From Tenrec ecaudatus (Eukaryota > Chordata > Mammalia > Afrosoricida > Tenrecidae): a stretch of DNA of 64,000 nt. The stretch is from contig NC_134530.1 of the NCBI RefSeq assembly GCF_050624435.1, forward strand, positions 143,384,721 to 143,448,720, in the 5' to 3' direction. Below are positions 12,095 through 23,015 of this stretch, piece after piece (the stretch's first letter is position 1; each line of letters starts with the position of its first letter). The notes under the pieces were generated by a model. It worked only from the letters and a program-made list of their open reading frames with translations, searched no databases and was not told the DNA's origin. Position numbers and translations under genes: made by a program.

Positions 12095-12770
12095 GAAATC
12101 ATTTTATTGGGGGCTCTAACAGCTCATCACAATCCATACATATATCTATAGTGTCAAGCACATCTGGACTTCTGTTGGCATCATCATTTTCAAAATATTT
12201 TCTTTCTACTTGAGCCCTTGGTATCTGCTCCTCATTTTTTCCCTTTCCTCCCTCATGAACCCTTGATAATTTCTATATTGTTATTGTTTTTTCATGTCTT
12301 ACACCAACTGCTGTCTCCCTTCACCCACTTTTCTGTTGTCGGTCCCCCTGGGAGGGGGTTATATGTCGATCATTGTTATCGGTTCCCCCTTACTCCCTAC
12401 CCCTTCCTTTACCCTCCTGGTATTACCACTCTCATTATTGGTCCTGAAGGGATTATCTGTCCTGGATTCCCTGTGTCTCCAGCTCTTATCTGTACCAGTG
12501 TACATGCTCTGGGTCTAGCCGGATTTGTAAGGTAGAATTGGGGCCAATGATAGTGTCAGGGGTGGTGATGAGTTTTAAAGAACTAGAGGAAAATTGTATG
12601 TTTCATCGTTGCTGTACTGCACCCTGACTGGCTCTTCTCCTCCCCACAACCCTTCTGTAAGGGGGTGTCCAGTTGCCAACAGATGGGCTTTGGGTCTCCA
12701 CTCTGCCCTCCCCCTCATTCACATGGATATGATATTTTTGTTTTGTTTGGGGTCTTTGGCGGAATAGGCA
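12095..12770 (-). repeat. LINE-type 3'-end repeat, antisense copy
   Basis: Begins with the complement of the 3' end ('cattttattgggggctct', 'catcacaatccatacata') and runs through 'cccttgataatttctata', 'tgtaccagtgtacatgct' and 'gcaccctgactggctctt'. About 675 bp of the family consensus, truncated at its sense 5' side. Confidence 0.85.
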
Positions 12771-12835
12771 TACTCTTGGTAAAGCAAGAAGCCACTAAAA
12801 GATGGGAAAGAAAGAAGAGCCCCAAGCCAGCCTCC

Positions 12836-13016
12836 TGCCATCGCAATGACTCCGACTCATAGGGCAGGGAGCTGCGCCGGTGGGTGTCCGAGACTGTCAG
12901 TCTCTCCAGGAGTAGGAAGCCGCCTCTCTCCCGCGGAGGGACTGGCTGGGGCTTTCAACTGCCGACCTCGCGGTTCCCAGTCCAACTCAGCCACCACCAC
13001 GCCACCAGGGCTCCAA
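12836..13016 (-). repeat. AfroSINE
   Basis: Nearly complete antisense copy: 'tgactccgactcataggg', 'gtccgagactgtcagtctct', 'ctgccgacctcgcggtt' and the head 'acgccaccagggctcc'. An ACAG tetranucleotide run (13017-13034) abuts it. Confidence 0.9.
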
Positions 13017-14404
13017 CAGACAGACAGACAGACACACGTGGCAGCGACAACACTGAAGGCGGCAATCGTGTCCCTCATCCTGTCCTTTAAACAGAAGGGA
13101 CATTTGTTACAGCGAAGTGCCAGCTGCTACCTGAAAGGGGAAAGGTGGGGCCCACCAGCTGTGCAACTGGGGGAGCATGTGCCATCCCTGTGGCCCAGGT
13201 CCCAGCCCAGGGTCCCCTGTAGCACAGTGCTGCTCTGCCCTGTTACATCCCTAAGGGTTAGAGTTGACTCCATGAGAACAGGAAGGACGGGCTCAGGGAG
13301 GAGCAGGGATCTGCCCAGGGTCTGAGCTAACACCTGAGCTGGGCCTGTGTTCATTAGGCACTTCAATCCTCAGGGAAAATGCTTCCCTTTGCGCAACATG
13401 GATCAGACTGAGAGTAGCATACTCCTAGAGGCGGGGAGAAGATACTAGAAGGAGAAAGAAGGTATAGAAAGAGGAATTGGGGTTCCCCCAAGAAAACCTG
13501 GCCTTCCTTCGACTTTGTCAACCCCTTACCAACCACCTAGGCAGATCTTTTGGACCTGACCAGTGCCAGCTCTCCAGCCTGGATGCAACCTGAGCTAGAG
13601 AAGTGGGGCCTGCCTCGCACTTGAGTTAATCATTTCTTAGAACCACCTTCCCACTTGTCCGTGTGTAAACAGCCTGACTGTTTTTTTTTACTGAAACCTG
13701 GAGCCAGGCTGTCAGGCTGAGCAAATATTGGAGAGGCAGAAAGAGTTATTTTGTGGAATGCAGTTTCTAACACGCAGCTTGCGGCTTGCTAGAACTGGGA
13801 ATTGGCCCATTGTCAACATCAACCCCTCAAATTTCTCCCGGCCGAGCCAGTCGCAAGCAGCAGCTCTGTGTTGAATCAGGCCTGCTTGTTAGCCAAGCAA
13901 ATGAGCTGAGAAGACCCCAGCTGTTAACCGGCCACCAGGTCCCTCGTGCCCAGGCTAATAGGACGGGACAGAAGAGGTGTGGAAACGTGCCACTGGCAGA
14001 ACCTCCCCCGGTAGGCCGACCGACTGACTGTAATTAGGAGCTTCTCTCATCTAGGAATTCCTTTGGGGTCTTGGGGGGAAGAAAGCATTTAATGAGAAAG
14101 ATGGCCTCCTCTGGAGAGGAAGGAAACTTTGAGGCCTCCCCACGTCTCCAATTGTTGTGCGCCACCTAGCCCACTCCCTCTCTCAGTGACCCACATGAGA
14201 GCCGACTGCCCCATCGGGCTTCCTGCGTGCTGTGTCATCTGGGCAGGCCACCCAGGTTTCTCACCCGCCCAGTGGCTGCTGAGTTTGACTGTCCACCCCT
14301 CAGGTAACAGCGAAGCACTTAGCCAAGGGCCAAGAGCACTCCTTAAACATCTTGTACCAGTTCCCAAGTAAGAAGTCCTACGAGCCCAGAGAATAATTTT
14401 AAAA

Positions 14405-14602
14405 CATGGCCGTCAAGTTAGTTCTGACTCACAAAGACCCTGTAGGACAAAGTAGACCTGCCCCTGTGGGTTTCTGAGACTGTAGCTCTTTGTAGGACTA
14501 GAAAGCCTCATTTTTCTCCATTGGAGCAGCTGGTGGTTTTGAACTGCTAACCTTGTGGTTAGCAGCCCAACACATAACCACTCCCCCACTAGGGTTCCTC
14601 CC
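14405..14602 (-). repeat. AfroSINE
   Basis: Antisense copy: 'tagttctgactcacaaagac', 'gtgggtttctgagactgtag', 'ctggtggttttgaactgct' and 'aaccactcccccactaggg'. Confidence 0.9.
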
Positions 14603-14711
14603 CAGAAATGACTAGTCAGCATTATTTGGTTGATACCAGTTTCCAATGTGTTAAGTACTCCTGCAGGCAGGTTCCAGCAAAGTTGGGGTCATTTCTACTC
14701 CACAGTCAAGA

Positions 14712-14925
14712 GCAGGTCCGTGGTGGCACACATGGTTTGAACCTGTTACTTCAAGTCCAAGGTGGGTGGTTTAAATCCCCCACCCACCTGCCTCACCATG
14801 GGAGAAAGGCCTGGCAATCCGATTCCATAAAGAAAATGCCCAGGAAAATCCTAGGGAGCCGCTCTGCTCCGCTGCGCGGGGGCTGCCGTGGGTGGGAATT
14901 GACTCGAAGGCGCGGGGTTTGTTTT
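14712..14925 (+). repeat. AfroSINE
   Basis: Forward copy beginning 'tccgtggtggcacacatgg', with 'aaggtgggtggtttaaatcc' and the tail 'gggaattgactcgaagg'. The internal portion is diverged. Confidence 0.75.
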
Positions 14926-15962
14926 TTGTTTGGAGTTGAGAAGAGAGCCAAGGCACAGAGTGGTTCACTGGCCTGCCTAAAGTCACACAGCTCAGTGAGG
15001 ACGTGCAGCTCAGACTCGGAAACCTCCTTCCGCGAGGTCTGCGCGCCAGGTAATATGCAAGAGGGCTTCCTTCCATTGGCTCCTCCTTCCATTTTCCCAC
15101 CAACCTTTGGAAGCCCTCCCATCTATCTATCTGGGAAGAGAAACCCTCACATGACGAGACGACGGCCTGCAGGCTCCACGTGGCCATCTAAGAAGAGTGT
15201 CGTCGTGAGACAGCACGATTTCTTCTGCAATCAGTCCTCCCATGTTTATCTGCGCGACGTGCGTGGAGGGGACAGCTGCTCTTCAGATTACCAGAAGAGT
15301 TGGTAGGAGTGTCCAGAGAAGTGAAATCCATGGCTTCCAAATGGGAGGCATTGAGCTCGTTAGGGCCTGGCCGGGTTTCGTAGCGTGAGGGCAGCACTAA
15401 CGGAGACGCCAGGAGAACATTGGGGCAGAATCACCGCTTGCTTTGGGGAACGTGGAAGGGGCCGTCTGTCTTCCGTGGAGCTGGAGGAGCCGATCAGCTT
15501 ACTTGTCCAGGACGATTTCAGGGGGAAGGGGGAGTCCTTTGCCCTCAGCTTGAAGGCCCAGAGATTCATTCTGGTAAAGATTAACTTCAGATTATGAAGG
15601 CACCCCCTCAGTCCTTCAGGAGAGAGAAAAGCCACACCCACACTCAGGAATTCGAGGCCCAGGGAGATGGCAGGTTTGGGAGACCTTGGGCTGAGGTGGT
15701 TAGCCCCAGAGTCGGGCCGCATACTCTCTCCAGAGGCCGCCGTGTGGCCAATCCGCTTCCTCACACCGGCCAGTGGTCCCGCATCCGCACCTGGGGGAGG
15801 AGTGAGGGGCACCCAGTCAGCCGGGCTTTGGGGACTGGCCGTGGGACCCGAGCACTGAGCACTGTAGGTGCTCGGGGTCTCTGTGAGGTGATTGACACTC
15901 ATGGCTCTGAACCCTGATCTCGGGCATGTGGTCACATATTTGTCCTTGCTTTTTCCCTTTAG

Positions 15963-16051
15963 AAAAAGGGTCCTCGTCCTGTAAAGTGCGACCAGCCTGC
16001 ACAGACAAAGACTATTTCTACACGCACACGGCCTGTGACGCCAACGGAGAG
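15963..16051 (+). CDS. ELAPOR1: ELAPOR1 coding exon e (residues 318-347)
   Basis: Acceptor 'ttccctttag', donor 'gtgggtagc'. It completes a split glutamate codon and encodes [18 protein letters not shown] through CDANGE. The CKVRPACT stretch continues the alternating cysteine pattern of the luminal domain. It leaves in phase 0. Confidence 0.95.
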
Positions 16052-16411
16052 GTGGGTAGCGGCGTCTGGGAGCCCTTTTCCCCTAGAGGGCTGTCCCCCA
16101 CCTCAGGGCCTAATGCCCTGGGTCCCTGTGGCAGTCAGCGGAGCTGGCTCCAGCTGCAGCCCGCAGGTCTCCATGGTGACCCCAAGGCCACCTGGTCTTC
16201 TTTGGCTGGTGGCAGGCTCCAGAGGCCGCTCTGACTAAGGGGAATTTACACGCCTTTCCGCACAGTTTAGACTCTAGGGATCCGAAGCCAAGCACCATCT
16301 CTAGGAAAGCCTCGCTCTCGGAAAAACCCTAGTGTCAGCCTCTCCTGCCCAGTGTTCCATGGAGGCCTCTTTCCTCCCCATCTCTGCATGCAGTCTCTGT
16401 ACCTCAGGAGC

Positions 16412-16590
16412 CGGGCGGTGCAGCATTGGGCTGCTAATCGCAAGGCCTGACACTCACACCCACCGGCTGCTCCGTGGGAGAAATCAAGGTGGTCTGCACC
16501 TCTAAAGAGATACAGCTTCTAAGACCCCACAGAATGCACCCTGAGTTCGAATCCACTCCATGCTAGTGAGTTGGCCTTTGCTTTTTGGTT
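16412..16590 (+). repeat. AfroSINE
   Basis: Forward copy: 'cattgggctgctaatcgcaa', 'cacccaccggctgctccgtg', a tail near 'gttcgaatccactcc'. Confidence 0.8.
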
Positions 16591-16704
16591 CCTATACCTA
16601 ATTTCTTTTTACATCTCCAAAAATGGTTAGGTTTCAAACATATCCTACACTGACAAGGCCTCATTAAAGTGACACAGAAAGCCTCTTCTCAAATGGGGTT
16701 CACA

Positions 16705-16862
16705 CTCAATTCCAGCTGCCATGGAGTCCCTTCCGACGTGGGATTCCAAGACTAACTCTACCGGAGTGGCGGGTGCCATCTCTCTCCCATGGCGTGGCTG
16801 GTGGTTTCCAACTGCACCGACCTATGGTTAGCAGCCCAATGGGTAATCCACTCACCACCCCG
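16705..16862 (-). repeat. AfroSINE
   Basis: Antisense copy: 'ccatggagtcccttccgac', 'ggctggtggtttccaactgc' and 'gttagcagcccaatgggta'. Lies directly before a second antisense copy. Confidence 0.8.
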
Positions 16863-16867
16863 GATCT

Positions 16868-17030
16868 TGCCACAGGTCTGCCCCACTGCCATCGAGTCCC
16901 TTCTGACTCAGAGTGACCTTTACGACAGGCACACTGGACGGGAGTAGGAAAGCCTCATCTAGCTCCCTCAGAGCAGCGGTGGTTTCAACCTGCTGACCTT
17001 GCCATTAGCGGCCCAGCACGCAGGGCTCCC
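16868..17030 (-). repeat. AfroSINE
   Basis: Antisense copy: 'ccactgccatcgagtccctt', 'gggagtaggaaagcctcatc', 'ctgaccttgccattagcgg' and the end 'cacgcagggctcc'. Tandem with the preceding copy in the same orientation. Confidence 0.85.
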
Positions 17031-17693
17031 GTGCGGTATTTGTGGGGACCCTGGTCAGCCCACAGGTGGGAAGCACAAGGTGTCCTTGTCCGCTTCCAGT
17101 CAGGAGGGGCTTCCGCAGCATATGTCTGACATATGCTCGATCACGTGGGCTCTGCTTCAGAAAAAGCAAGGAATCTTCCATGTTCCTTGCGTGGCGTCCT
17201 GTCTTTCCTGTGCGTAGACACGCTGGTCCATGCCTGCCTGTTCACATGTGATCGTTACCCCCTGGGGCCCATCACATTTGTCCCCTTGGCTCTGCTTTTG
17301 TGAGTCGGCAAGAGGAAGACGTCCCACTTCCGGGCTCCTGGAGAATGCTGCCTTGTTCAGCCTCTGCCCCTTCCCTGCCCACCGCCCGGGCTTTCTGCCT
17401 CAGAAGTAGTGGGAAGCGCCGTTGTGTCCACAGACAGCCTTGGAGTGCCCACGGAAGCGCCAGGCCTGGTGTTCTGTTCTGGGGACGCAGAGATGACTCA
17501 AACAGGCTTCCCTCCGACGACGCCCCTCAGGCCAGCGGCCAGCGAGGGGGAGGCGAAGAGCAGAGGACAGATCAGAGGACGGGCTGACACGGCCACATGC
17601 AGGCGTGTTTGGGGAGGGGAGGCCTCCCCGCCCAGCAGCCAGGAGAGCACGGCTGTGTGTCCTGCCATTCGCACCTGAGACTTTATCCTGGAC

Positions 17694-17925
17694 CAGGGGT
17701 CCTCAAACTTTTTAAACGGGGCCAGTTCACTGTCCCTCAGGCCGTTGGAGGGCCAAACTATAGTCTATGAACAAATTATGAATAAACTATGAACAAATTC
17801 CTATGCGCGTTGGACAAGTCGGCTGCTAAGCAGGTCAGGCAGCGGCGGCAAAAACACCTGGCGAGCCCAATAAATGTCCTTGGTGGGCCATATGTGGCCC
17901 GTGGGCCGTGGTTTGAGGACCCCTG
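17694..17925. mobile_element. SPIN-type non-autonomous hAT element
   Basis: The terminal inverted repeats are 'caggggtcctcaaac' and 'gtttgaggacccctg', an exact 15-bp inverted pair. Inside are 'ggccagttcactgtccctca' and 'atgaacaaattcctatgcg', which I recognise from SPIN MITEs. The flanks tcctggac (17686-17693) and ttctggac (17926-17933) form an 8-bp duplication with one mismatch, the hAT length. It encodes no transposase. Confidence 0.88.
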
Positions 17926-18818
17926 TTCTGGACAATCTCAGAAATCTGACTTTCGTTTTCATGGCACCCCCCCCCCCTTGGTGTGTTTGCTGTTGTTGCC
18001 TGCTGGTGCCCCACCCTCTCCTGAAGCCAGCTCCTGCCATGACCCTCATCCTTGCCTGTCCACTGAGGCTACCGAAGGCACTTCTCCAAGAGGCAGTGTG
18101 CACTAGGCCCCTTCTCCACAGAGCCCTCTCGCAGGAGACAGCCGGGGCTTGGGCTGCTTTGATCACAGGCTCAGGACAGCTGAGCGGAGCCAGGAGGTGC
18201 CAGCCAGGGCTCCTCATCCAGTGAAGGTTCATTAGACCTTGTTGTTTCTTATGCCACTGACCTGACATCTGTCTGTCCTTGCTGCTGACAGAGAACATGG
18301 CTGTTAAATGGTGAGCTCCTTGCAGACAGGGCCCATATGTCGTCCAGCCCCGAGTCCCCAGAGCTGACCCAGAAATGTACGAGGCTGCCGGTATGAGTTT
18401 GCTCTATGAAGGGGCAAAGACGTGCCACGTGGAAGGCCGGGGCAACATCCTAGAGGCCCACTCTTTCCCAGGTGGTGTAAGCCACCTCCCCTCCGGCCCT
18501 TGCTGAGTTCTGGCATGCTCCCCAACTGCTGCTTCTGTGGACTCGGAGCTTTCTCTGGGGGCAGTTGGTCTCACAATGTTCTTCATCACATGAGCCCTCC
18601 GTCGCCCTGTCCCTCCTTACCCAGCAGGCTTTTTTGAGCATGACCCTGGGCCGGGCACTGGTTTGGGGGCTGGGGACTCATCCATGACCAAGCAGTCTCC
18701 AGCCTTGGTAGAGCTTTGCTTTTACCCTAGAACCCCTTTCCCCTCCATCTCCCCACATCCTCAAGTGAGATCCCAGAAGTTCCACACAGGCTGAGCCAGG
18801 CCTTATCTGTTTGTGCAG

Positions 18819-18996
18819 ACACAGCTCATGTACAAATGGGCCGAGCCGAAACTCTGCAGCGAGGATCTGGAAGGGGCGGTGAAGTTGCCCGCCTCGGGCG
18901 TGAAGACCCTTTGCCCACCTTGCAACCCGGGCTTCTTCAAAACCAACAGCAGCACCTGCCAGCCCTGCCCCTATGGCTCGTACTCCAACGGATCTG
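18819..18996 (+). CDS. ELAPOR1: ELAPOR1 coding exon f (residues 348-406)
   Basis: Acceptor 'ttgtgcag', donor 'gtaaac'. Reads [16 protein letters not shown], then [16 protein letters not shown] and [13 protein letters not shown]. It carries two N-glycosylation sequons (NSS, NGS) and repeats the CxxC/PG module of the cysteine-rich domain. It ends with one base of an aspartate codon. Confidence 0.95.
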
Positions 18997-19492
18997 GTAA
19001 ACCCCCTCACCAGCATGGTGTCCACGCCCATGGCACCCATGTGGGCAAGCCGAGTGGGTGCTTGAGGGGCCGGCTGCACAGACTCTGCCCTTCCCAGGGA
19101 GGCAGTGAGGACTGGGTTCAGAAGAGTGGCCAGGGGCTGGCCCAGGAGTGGGCCAGAGTCAGTCTTGAGAATCACCCACCTCCTGTCTCTTTCTAAGGGA
19201 GACAATGTGGCTCAGGCATGAAGGTACCCAGCCGGCACCACATAAACTCCCGCCAGTGGCAGGGATGCGAGCTAGAGGTGAAGGGGGGAGGGGCAGGGAG
19301 AGGGGCTGGCTTGACTCAAATAGAGCCTGCTGGCAGAATGTCCCTTGAGCCCGTTTGCTGTGACTGCACTGACCCTTGGCACCATCTTTGCTTGGCTGCC
19401 CACCACTGTTGGCCCTTGTCCGAGGGCCAGTGCCTCCCGTCAGAGCGCCCACAGCCTGCCTGCTGAGAGTGTGGGTCTTGTGGTTCCCCCAG

Positions 19493-19621
19493 ACTGTACC
19501 CACTGCCCAGCTGGGACTGAACCTGCCCTCGGCTTCGAATACAAATGGTGGAACACTCTGCCCACCAACATGGAGACAACCGTTCTCAGTGGGATCAACT
19601 TTGAGTACAAGGGCATGACAG
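19493..19621 (+). CDS. ELAPOR1: ELAPOR1 coding exon g (residues 407-449)
   Basis: Acceptor 'ttcccccag', donor 'gtaatt'. The split aspartate is followed by [18 protein letters not shown] and ends NFEYKGMT plus one base of glycine. It closes the second cysteine-rich cluster and opens the conserved WWNTLP segment. Confidence 0.95.
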
Positions 19622-20054
19622 GTAATTGCCCCTCCCGTCCCCCTGACCCCAGCGGCTCCCTGAACCCCCAGTGGGAGTGGGGGTGGGCTCTTTCAACTTC
19701 CTGCTCCATCAAAACAGACGCGTCTGAGAAAAACGTGAATCACGGCGTTTATGCCCGGGAAGGTGCCATCACTCCTGGGCATCTGAAAGGGCTTCAGTAA
19801 GGCCATGAGAAAACCCCGGGATCTTTTTGTTCAGTTTTCCCACTAGTGTCTGAAGCTCCCGGCAGGCCCCCAGAACTGCCCCCAGAGGCCAGCCCAGGGA
19901 TTACAGGCTCCTCACCTGCAGGGGCCAGGGGCTAAGTAGCAGTGTGTGACTGTTGTCGTGTTGCGCACCATCTCAAAGGTGCACCATCTTGCAGAGGTGG
20001 GTGCACATCTGCCCTGCGCTGGAGAGGCACTAACGGTCTCCTGTCCTTCTCCAG

Positions 20055-20145
20055 GCTGGGAGGTGGCCGGCGATTATATTTACACCGCTGTGGGAGCCTC
20101 AGACAACGACTTCATGATCCTCACGCTGGTTGTGCCAGGATTCAG
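20055..20145 (+). CDS. ELAPOR1: ELAPOR1 coding exon h (residues 450-479)
   Basis: Acceptor 'ccttctccag', donor 'gtgagg'. Encodes [18 protein letters not shown] through LVVPGF and two bases of an arginine codon. Part of a beta-rich, cysteine-poor luminal section conserved between ELAPOR1 and ELAPOR2. Confidence 0.95.
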
Positions 20146-20239
20146 GTGAGGATTGCAAGGCCAAGTCCAGCAGAAGTACACGCGGGCGTAGGCCTGCACA
20201 TCTCTGACCAGTGCATCTCTGGGCAGCGGAAACCACGCG

Positions 20240-20370
20240 CTCCGATGACTAGACTGAAGGTTGGAGGTGCAAACCCACATAGGGGCACCACAGAAGAAAG
20301 GCCTGGCCATCTGCTAGCATAAACATTAGAGCCCAGCGAACCCGGGGGAGCGGAGTTGGCCTTTGTGCTG
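20240..20370 (+). repeat. AfroSINE fragment
   Basis: Partial forward match: 'gaaggttggaggtgcaaacc', 'cagaagaaaggcctggccat' and 'gcggagttggcc'. Ends are uncertain. Confidence 0.5.
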
Positions 20371-20579
20371 CATCTGGTCAGGTGCTGTGGTTGCAGCAGA
20401 GGCGGCTCCGGAGCTGTCTCTCCTTTCCTTTGAAAACACATGAGCAGAACAGAGAGGAGGGCCTGGAAGCTGGCGCCGCTTCTCCAATGATGCCCAGGCT
20501 GCTGGGCCCCAGGCATGCTGGGTCACAGGTCTAGCTTCCCCAGCAGTTGGGGAATCCTTCCTCCTCCCAGCACTAAAAC

Positions 20580-20775
20580 GAAGCCACACTCACTGCCATC
20601 GAGCCAATGCCAACTCGTAGCGACGCCTATAGGACAGGTTAGAACTGCCCTGTGGGGTTGCTAGACTGTACCTGTTGAAAGCCGCCTCTTTCGCCCTCGG
20701 ACCTGCTGGTGGTTTCAAACCATTCACCTTGTGGTTAGCAGCCCACGTGTAATCACTAGGCCACCAAGGCACCTC
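20580..20775 (-). repeat. AfroSINE
   Basis: Antisense copy: 'cactcactgccatcgagcc', 'aactcgtagcgacgcctat', 'ctgctggtggtttcaaacc' and 'aatcactaggccaccaagg'. Confidence 0.9.
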
Positions 20776-20879
20776 CCTTCCAGCACGGGATAAAATGAAA
20801 GATTTTAAAGCAGTGTTGCAAGTGAGTGCCCACAGCCCAGTCTCCGGAGAAGGGGCGGGGGGCAGCGATTGTGCTTCCT

Positions 20880-21083
20880 GGGACAGCTGTGTGCACACGC
20901 CAATGTAGATACCGGGACAGCTGTGTGCACACGCCAATGTAGATACCGGGACAGCTGTGTGCACACGCCAGTGGAGAGCCTGGGACAGCTGTGTGCACAC
21001 GCCCATGGAGAGCCTGGGACAGCTGTGTGCACACGCCCATGGAGAGCCTGGGACAGCTGTGTGCACACGCCCATGGAGAGCCT
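20880..21083. repeat. 34-bp minisatellite, six exact-length units
   Basis: Six 34-bp units start at 20880, 20914, 20948, 20982, 21016 and 21050. Each begins 'gggacagctgtgtgcacacg'. The last 14 bases vary: units 1-2 read 'ccaatgtagatacc', unit 3 'ccagtggagagcct', units 4-6 'cccatggagagcct'. There is no length slippage. Each unit holds an E-box CAGCTG overlapping the perfect palindrome gtgtgcacac. Confidence 0.97.
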
Positions 21084-21643
21084 ATCTGGGGCGCCCTGCC
21101 AACAGAACCAAGCACAGGCATTGCTGTAGTGGGAGACACAGGGTGCTCAAACATCACCCATGTTGGCTAGGGGCCTCTGGCTGCATCCCCTGGCCTTCCG
21201 AGGCTTCAGGCTCCCACCTGTAAAGCCACAGGGGTGGACCATCTGTGCTTAGAAGTTGTGCACAGCCCAACCTTGTGGTGAGGGCAGCCTCAGACTCCAG
21301 GAATACTGCTAGAGCCAAACAGAAAGCCAGAAACGGATGTCCTGGGTCAAAGCAGACCGACTGTTCTGTCCAAGCGTGTATGAAGAGGAAGGGACCCACA
21401 GACTGGGCTCCTCTGTTGCCTTTAGGTCTCGCCACAAGGGTGGGAGGGAGACAAGAAAGGTAGCATCCCTGTATGTTACACATGAGGAAATCTTGTCAGG
21501 CCAGAGCTAGGTCAGACTGCTAGGGTGGCAGAACTGGACCTCCCCACACTCCAGAACCCAGGCCTGCCCCCTTCCCCCTCCCCCAGCACACCTATGGCTC
21601 CAGCCTGGCCTGCGGAGCTGACTTGTAGCCTCTGTCCCCACAG

Positions 21644-21749
21644 GCCACCCCAGTCCGTGATGGCAGACACTGAGAATAAAGAGGTGGCCAGGATTACGTT
21701 TGTCTTTGAGACCATCTGCTCTGTGAACTGCGAGCTCTACTTCATGGTG
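21644..21749 (+). CDS. ELAPOR1: ELAPOR1 coding exon i (residues 480-515)
   Basis: Acceptor 'gtccccacag', donor 'gtatgt'. Completes a split arginine and encodes [18 protein letters not shown] through NCELYFMV, including the CSVNC pair. It leaves in phase 0. Confidence 0.95.
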
Positions 21750-22063
21750 GTATGTGCAGGGGGCTCCTGGGGACTCTTCTGAGGGAGAACTGGCCCCCTG
21801 GGTGTCAGCATCACCCACATTGAAAGGGCTCCCACTGAACCTCAGGGAATTCCCACGGGTGTGTTGTCACACTTGGGGTGACGGTGGTGCACACATACTC
21901 TCCGGCTGCCACCCGGCTCCTGGATTCCTTTTTCTTTCCAGCACCAGAGAGGTTAAGCCCACTTTAAAACAGGGCTACCAGAGCCCACAGAGCGCTCTCT
22001 TTCTCTGGGGTGCGGAGAAAGGCAGGCTTTGCTTTTCCTTACACTCGTCTGTCCTGGGCTCAG

Positions 22064-22201
22064 GGCATGAACTCCAGGACCAACACTCCCGTGGAGACGT
22101 GGAAAGGCTCCAAAGGCAAGCAGTCCTACACCTACATCATCGAGAAGAATGCGACCATGAGCTTCACCTGGGCTTTCCAGAGGACCACCTTCCACGAGGC
22201 A
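22064..22201 (+). CDS. ELAPOR1: ELAPOR1 coding exon j (residues 516-561)
   Basis: Acceptor 'tgggctcag', donor 'gtgagt'. A 46-codon, phase 0-0 exon beginning [18 protein letters not shown] and ending RTTFHEA, with an N-glycosylation sequon NAT. Its symmetric phase means skipping would keep the frame, but nothing suggests that it is skipped. Confidence 0.95.
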
Positions 22202-23015
22202 GTGAGTCTTTCCCTTGCCTCAACTCCCCCGGACTCCAGGTGTTCCTCGGGAGTGAGTTGGGGATTTCAAATCCCAGCCTTAGAAGGCTCTCAAGATGCC
22301 AGAGAACCGCCTAACGCAGCCCTCTAAGCATCATCCAGTCTTGTCGGAAAGACTGGCAGGCGCAGTGAGGCTCATCCATCCATAGCAGTCCCCAACCCCG
22401 AGGACACCTGGGCCTGGCCCATTCACTGTTACAGTCCTGTTGTTTGTTTGTAATAAGAATAAGAATATCTGTGTGTGTGTGTGTGTGTGTGTGTTTTCCC
22501 TCACTTCAAGGAATATGAGCTCATTGCAGAAAACTAAAAAAAGAAGAAGAAGAAGCAAGAGGAAGACAAGAAATCACCCCTAGTCCTACTGCCCAGAGAT
22601 TAGCCATTACCACCTAGATGTCAATGGATCAGCTCTTAGGTTCTCTGTGGCCAACAGTGCCACAGGGAGATATACTGTTATATGGGAACAGCAGGCCTTT
22701 CCCTTGTAAAAGGAAAAAATTAAGTTTTTGTAGAATATCCTGTATACAGACTTTACTCCCCTACAAATACCTTTCCCCCCGTTTACAAGGAAAAGACCGG
22801 CTTTTTTTTCACATCACAGTATCTCAGGATGCTGAAAAACCTTATCCCCCATTTGAAGTGGCCCTGTCTCCTTTTACAGGGACACATGCAGTCACTGCTC
22901 AGTGGGGGGGGGGGGGCAGTAGCAGGGGCCTAAGATCTCTCCAAGGTACTCATCCTGGGATGAAATGGACTCCCTCTTGGCTCCGCGTCTGCAACGCTGC
23001 TCTTCCTGTCTCCAG
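22202..23015. other. ELAPOR1 intron, 0.8 kb
   Basis: Holds a (TG)n run at 22470-22494, an AAG-rich purine run near 22540-22570 and a poly-G tract near 22904-22917. No interspersed repeat or gene was recognised. Confidence 0.7.
22470..22494. repeat. (TG)n microsatellite
   Basis: About 12 uninterrupted TG units. Confidence 0.95.

Larger units (their letters stand above)
7267..15962. other. ELAPOR1 intron, 8.7 kb
   Basis: The largest ELAPOR1 intron in the window. It contains AfroSINEs (7556-7755, 11468-11620, 12836-13016, 14405-14602, 14712-14925), an L1 3'-end relic (7960-8195), an unclassified repeat-like block (8330-8925), and an antisense LINE-type copy (12095-12770). The rest, including 8930-10750 and 15000-15960, shows no coding or RNA feature I can identify. 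Open frames here of up to 232 codons lack conservation or splice support. Confidence 0.75.
16052..18818. other. ELAPOR1 intron, 2.8 kb
   Basis: Contains AfroSINEs at 16412-16590, 16705-16862 and 16868-17030 and a SPIN-type hAT element at 17694-17925. The remainder (17030-17690 and 17930-18818) is GC-rich unique sequence without an identifiable feature. Confidence 0.75.
20146..21643. other. ELAPOR1 intron, 1.5 kb
   Basis: Contains a degraded AfroSINE (20240-20370), an antisense AfroSINE (20580-20775) and a 6 x 34-bp minisatellite (20880-21083). The rest is unassigned. Confidence 0.75.

Noticed and set aside
14608-15306. 232-codon plus-strand open frame in an ELAPOR1 intron
   Set aside because: It runs through an AfroSINE and unique intron sequence, has no recognisable domain, and has no splice context joining it to the gene.
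15360-15935. 191-codon minus-strand open frame just before exon e
   Set aside because: Composition-driven; no known protein similarity that I can recognise and no promoter or splice context.
20590-21157. Open frames on both strands across the minisatellite, encoding repeated peptides
   Set aside because: A 34-bp unit without stops stays open in every frame; the repeat is intronic and not spliced to coding exons.
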